Below are positions 61,941 through 64,000 of a stretch of DNA of 64,000 nucleotides, piece by piece (the first letter of the stretch is position 1; every line of letters starts with the position of its first letter). Source of the stretch: Xanthomonas arboricola pv. guizotiae. Lineage in GTDB: Bacteria > Pseudomonadota > Gammaproteobacteria > Xanthomonadales > Xanthomonadaceae. A model generated the notes under the pieces. That model was not told where the DNA came from, searched no databases, and was given only the letters and a program-made list of their open reading frames with translations. The stretch spans positions 52,281 through 116,280 of the forward strand of contig NZ_MDSK01000014.1 in assembly GCF_002940205.1 (NCBI RefSeq). Direction: 5' to 3'. Made by a program: the position numbers and the translations under genes.

Positions 61941-62657
61941 ATGGGCCTGTGGGACCGTTTGTTTGGACGCAAGACCCCGGTGGCGAAGACGCCCCGAGCC
62001 GAACCGACCGCAGCGCCGGCAGCTGCAGCCGATGACACCGAGACCGAGGTCCAGATCGACCCGGCACTGCAGCCCGCACTGAGCCTGTTCCAGCGCGGCG
62101 ATCAGCTGGGCGCCTACAACGCTGCGCAGGCGCAGCTGCACCTGGGTGCCGACGCGCAACGCCTGTGCGCACTGGCGTTGAGCGCGCTGGACCGCTATCG
62201 CGAGGCGTACCCGCACTGGCTGGCGCTGTACGAGCTGGAGCCCACCGCGCACAACGCATTGCAGTTGGCGACCACCTCGGTGATGTGCAACGAGATCGAT
62301 CGTGGCGAACAGTGGCTGCTGACCTTCGACGACCTCAATGCGCAGGAGCGCTCCACCTCGCCGGCCACCGCACGCACCAGCTTCCTCACCGCACTGACCC
62401 GCGCCGGCCACGGTGCGCACGCGCTGCCGCACCTGGAATGGTTGCGCGAGGCATACGCCGGCATGTCGATCACCGACAGCCACTTCCTCTACGTGCGCGG
62501 GCTGCCCTTCTTCGAAGCCTTCCTGGAGCGCAGCACACCGTTGCTGCGCCAGTGCCTGCCGGCCGACGCGCTGCCCGGTTGGTACGCGCAACTGCAGCCG
62601 GCCCTGGATCCGGCTGGTCAAGCCGCGGTGGCCGCCCATATCGCAGCGCTGCAATGA
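61941..62657 (+). CDS. Hypothetical protein with helical-repeat character
   Basis: A 238-residue protein of unknown function. It begins MGLWDRLFGRKTPVAK, an amphipathic/basic N terminus common in membrane-peripheral proteins, followed by an Ala/Pro/Asp-rich linker. From residue ~40 it is mostly helical, with TPR-like spacing (LSLFQRGDQLGAYNAAQAQL, LCALALSALDRYREAYPHWLALYELEP), ending AAVAAHIAALQ. No catalytic motif was recognised. The next gene overlaps by four bases, so the two act together. Confidence 0.68.
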   Translation: MGLWDRLFGRKTPVAKTPRAEPTAAPAAAADDTETEVQIDPALQPALSLFQRGDQLGAYNAAQAQLHLGADAQRLCALALSALDRYREAYPHWLALYELEPTAHNALQLATTSVMCNEIDRGEQWLLTFDDLNAQERSTSPATARTSFLTALTRAGHGAHALPHLEWLREAYAGMSITDSHFLYVRGLPFFEAFLERSTPLLRQCLPADALPGWYAQLQPALDPAGQAAVAAHIAALQ

Positions 62658-63214
62658 GCGCGCCGACACCGCGCCCTCGACCGCGCGGCGGCTTCGTCAC
62701 GCCGCTGGCGTGGGTGTCCCTGCTGCTGGGTGTCGTCAGTGCGATGTCCAACCTGGTGCAGATCGTGATGATCGTGCTGATGCCCGACGCGGCGGCGCTG
62801 GGCTTGCCCGAAGGGATCACCCTGCCCGCCTCCTTGCAGTGGCTGATCGATCATGCGTTGTCGTTGTCCGTCGTAGGCGTGGTGCTGTCGGTGGCCTTCG
62901 CATGGTTGAGCTGGGCCTTGCTGCAGCGACGCGAGTGGGCGCGGGTCGGGTTCGTGGCGGTGCTGCTGGTGACCGCACTGCTCAATGTCGGTGGCCTGGC
63001 GTTGATCGGGCCGCTGTTCGAGGGCGTGCAGGCGATGCTGCCTGCCGATGTCGTGCACAGTCCCGAGTGGCCGCAGCTGCAGGCCCGTCTGCAGGCAACC
63101 CGCCAGGCGGCGTTGCTGCTGACAGGCCTGGGCGTGGCGGCAATCGGCTGTCTCCACGCTGCGCTGGCATGGCGGTTGTGCACGCCTGCAGTGCGCGCCG
63201 AATTTGCCGCCTAG
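62654..63214 (+). CDS. Small membrane protein, partner of the upstream hypothetical
   Basis: A 186-residue protein with four predicted helices (PLAWVSLLLGVVSAMSNLVQIV, VVGVVLSVAFAWLSWALLQR, GFVAVLLVTALLNVGGLALIG, ALLLTGLGVAAIGCLHAALAWR). The N terminus is basic and Pro-rich. It begins on an ATGA overlap with 61941-62657. The family is not recognised; it looks like the DUF-type inner membrane proteins of Xanthomonas. Confidence 0.7.
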   Translation: MSAPTPRPRPRGGFVTPLAWVSLLLGVVSAMSNLVQIVMIVLMPDAAALGLPEGITLPASLQWLIDHALSLSVVGVVLSVAFAWLSWALLQRREWARVGFVAVLLVTALLNVGGLALIGPLFEGVQAMLPADVVHSPEWPQLQARLQATRQAALLLTGLGVAAIGCLHAALAWRLCTPAVRAEFAA

Positions 63215-63300
63215 CGCGGGCGCAACGCATAAGGAAATCGAGACGTCGAGCCGTGGCGACCGTTAGACACGGCACGAGGCTTGAATCAAAGGTCCGGTGA

Positions 63301-63414
63301 GTCGAGGGCGATGCCCTCCCACTATCCAGGACACGCCGTGAATCCGTCTGTGGAGGCTTCCTGGCAGCATACATGCCGCCAAGGGTCCCGGAGCCGGTCA
63401 GGACACCGCACCAG
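63301..63414. repeat. X element, copy at locus C
   Basis: Matches 21681-21797 in blocks GACGCCGT-AATCCGTC, GCAT-CATGCCGCCA, GGTCCCG and GGACACCGCACCAG but is more diverged. It precedes a Y element by about 105 bp, the same arrangement as at locus A. Confidence 0.75.
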
Positions 63415-63520
63415 GATGTTCTTAGGTTGCTTCATTGAAAGCCCGCTGATTGCTAGGCTCGTCTTGGGAAACTGATTGGGCGCGCTGCAACGACAACGCC
63501 GTCATGCTCTGCTTGTAGCC

Positions 63521-63656
63521 TGCACACCAACCATCTCCGGCGGTCCTTGCCCGCTCACCGTCGCGGAACCTTACGCGGCATGGATGCCGCGTAAGCGCCT
63601 ACACGGACGTACTTGCGGCGTGTCCTGCGATGGTGGGCGGGCAAGGGCCCCGCAGC
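63521..63656. repeat. Y element, copy at locus C
   Basis: Similar to 21904-22038 and 46968-47102, with the inner palindrome TTACGCGGCATGG/ATGCCGCGTAA (63571-63594) and outer arms CCTTGCCCGC/GCGGGCAAGG. Base changes relative to the other copies show it is the older or more drifted copy. Confidence 0.8.
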
Positions 63657-63676
63657 CAAACCGCCGATCGCATGCC

Positions 63677-63887
63677 CTGCTTCTGCTTCTGCTTCTGCTT
63701 CTGCTTCTGCTTCCGCTTCCGCTTCCGCTTCTGCTTCCGCTTCCGCTTCTGCTTCCGCTTCTGCTTCCGCTTCTGCTTCCGCTTCCGCTTCTGCTTCCGC
63801 TTCCGCTTCCGCTTCTGCTTCCGCTTCTGCTTCTGCTTCTGCTTCTGCTTCTGCTTCTGCTTCTGCTTCCGCTTCTGCTGCTTCTGC
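63677..63887. repeat. Long hexanucleotide tandem repeat (CTTCTG/CTTCCG)
   Basis: About 34 consecutive six-base units, each CTTCTG or CTTCCG in an irregular order. Every reading frame is open through it, giving artefact proteins (Ser-Ala, Leu-Leu/Pro and Glu-Ala runs), but none has a start, ribosome site and flanking sequence of a real gene. It is a candidate phase- or length-variable locus between the Y element and an insertion sequence. Confidence 0.92.
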
Positions 63888-63921
63888 CTCGCCCACACTG
63901 CCCGGTCCCAACTAGGGCCTG

Positions 63922-64000
63922 TTAACACATCCGAAGCCCATCAACGACCAGGACGAAGTTGAGGAATCCAAGGAACATGACGTCCAACTTCTCGAAGCGC
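63922..64000 (-). mobile_element. C-terminal end of an IS5-family transposase (partial)
   Basis: Read leftwards from 63999 the sequence gives RFEKLDVMFLGFLNFVLVVD..GLRMC and a TAA at 63922. This is the characteristic end of IS5/IS1478-like transposases in xanthomonads (FEKLDVMFL). The rest lies beyond the window. The IS boundary is probably near 63914, where GGGCCTGTTAACAC could be a terminal repeat. Confidence 0.75.

Noticed and set aside
63476..63962. ORFs with Leu/Pro, Ser-Ala, Phe-Cys, Glu-Ala or Lys-Gln runs on both strands
   Set aside because: Direct read-through of the hexanucleotide repeat; all frames open, with no start context or homology.

Overview
The window is a GC-rich (roughly two-thirds G+C) gammaproteobacterial chromosome segment that reads as Xanthomonas. 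The strongest reason is an essentially complete xanthomonadin (brominated aryl-polyene membrane pigment) cluster at 42.4-58.9 kb, which is diagnostic of the genus and close relatives. Families of short palindromic intergenic repeats, including a 'GTAGGAGCGCGCTTGCGCGCGATGAGG'-like hairpin (seen in two copies), and TonB receptors with signal peptides fit the same lineage. The species cannot be fixed from sequence alone. No rRNA, tRNA or CRISPR array was seen.

Layout. 0-5.1 kb: a cut-off lipoprotein hydrolase; a membrane protein/XRE regulator pair with a candidate palindromic operator; a secreted GH39 glycosidase; and a divergent nickel/cobalt efflux pair (RcnR/DmeR-type repressor and DmeF-type CDF pump) with two visible operators. 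5.3-11.4 kb: an iron-flavoured block with a PepSY membrane protein, a TonB siderophore-type receptor, a DUF3088 protein, a GlxA/FtrA-type AraC regulator and a ferredoxin-NADP reductase. 11.4-16.7 kb: an ABC-2 exporter, a PanE-like reductase, a membrane protein and a hotdog thioesterase, separated by palindromic repeats. 16.4-21.4 kb: a ribonucleotide reductase operon, nrdA-nrdB-flavodoxin-thioredoxin, with a promoter overlapping two candidate NrdR boxes and a run of hairpins between nrdA and nrdB. 22.1-26.0 kb: a DUF475/TerC-like membrane protein and a Pat-type protein acetyltransferase. 26.1-30.5 kb: a Fur-box-led operon of DUF4198 protein, seven-motif EF-hand protein and a haem/transferrin-type TonB receptor. 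30.7-42.2 kb: MgtE, a Kef-type antiporter, a GH15 enzyme translationally coupled to a glucose-6-phosphate dehydrogenase carrying a histone-H1-like tail, a phosphatase-like protein, a 1106-residue membrane-anchored ankyrin protein and a YcgL protein.

42.4-58.9 kb: the xanthomonadin cluster. XanB2 makes hydroxybenzoate from chorismate, XanA2 activates it, XanC (ACP) carries it, and ketosynthases, a FabG-type reductase and two hotdog dehydratases build the polyene. Acyltransferases, an MMPL pump and a LolA-like protein attach and export it, and two flavin halogenase-family enzymes decorate it. The MMPL gene has a duplicated 5' end. 59-63.2 kb: a secreted S9 peptidase and two hypothetical genes. 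63.2-64 kb: repeats, a hypervariable hexanucleotide tract and the tail of an IS5-type transposase.

Three dispersed element families (120-bp R, the related ~115-135-bp X/Y pair, and GTAGGAGCGCGC hairpins) lie almost entirely at gene 3' ends, often between convergent genes. I saw no wholly undescribed defence or mobile system. The most unusual items are the H1-tailed G6PD, the duplicated MMPL start, the Fur-controlled EF-hand/DUF4198/receptor operon, the structured mgtE leader and the paired X-Y repeats.
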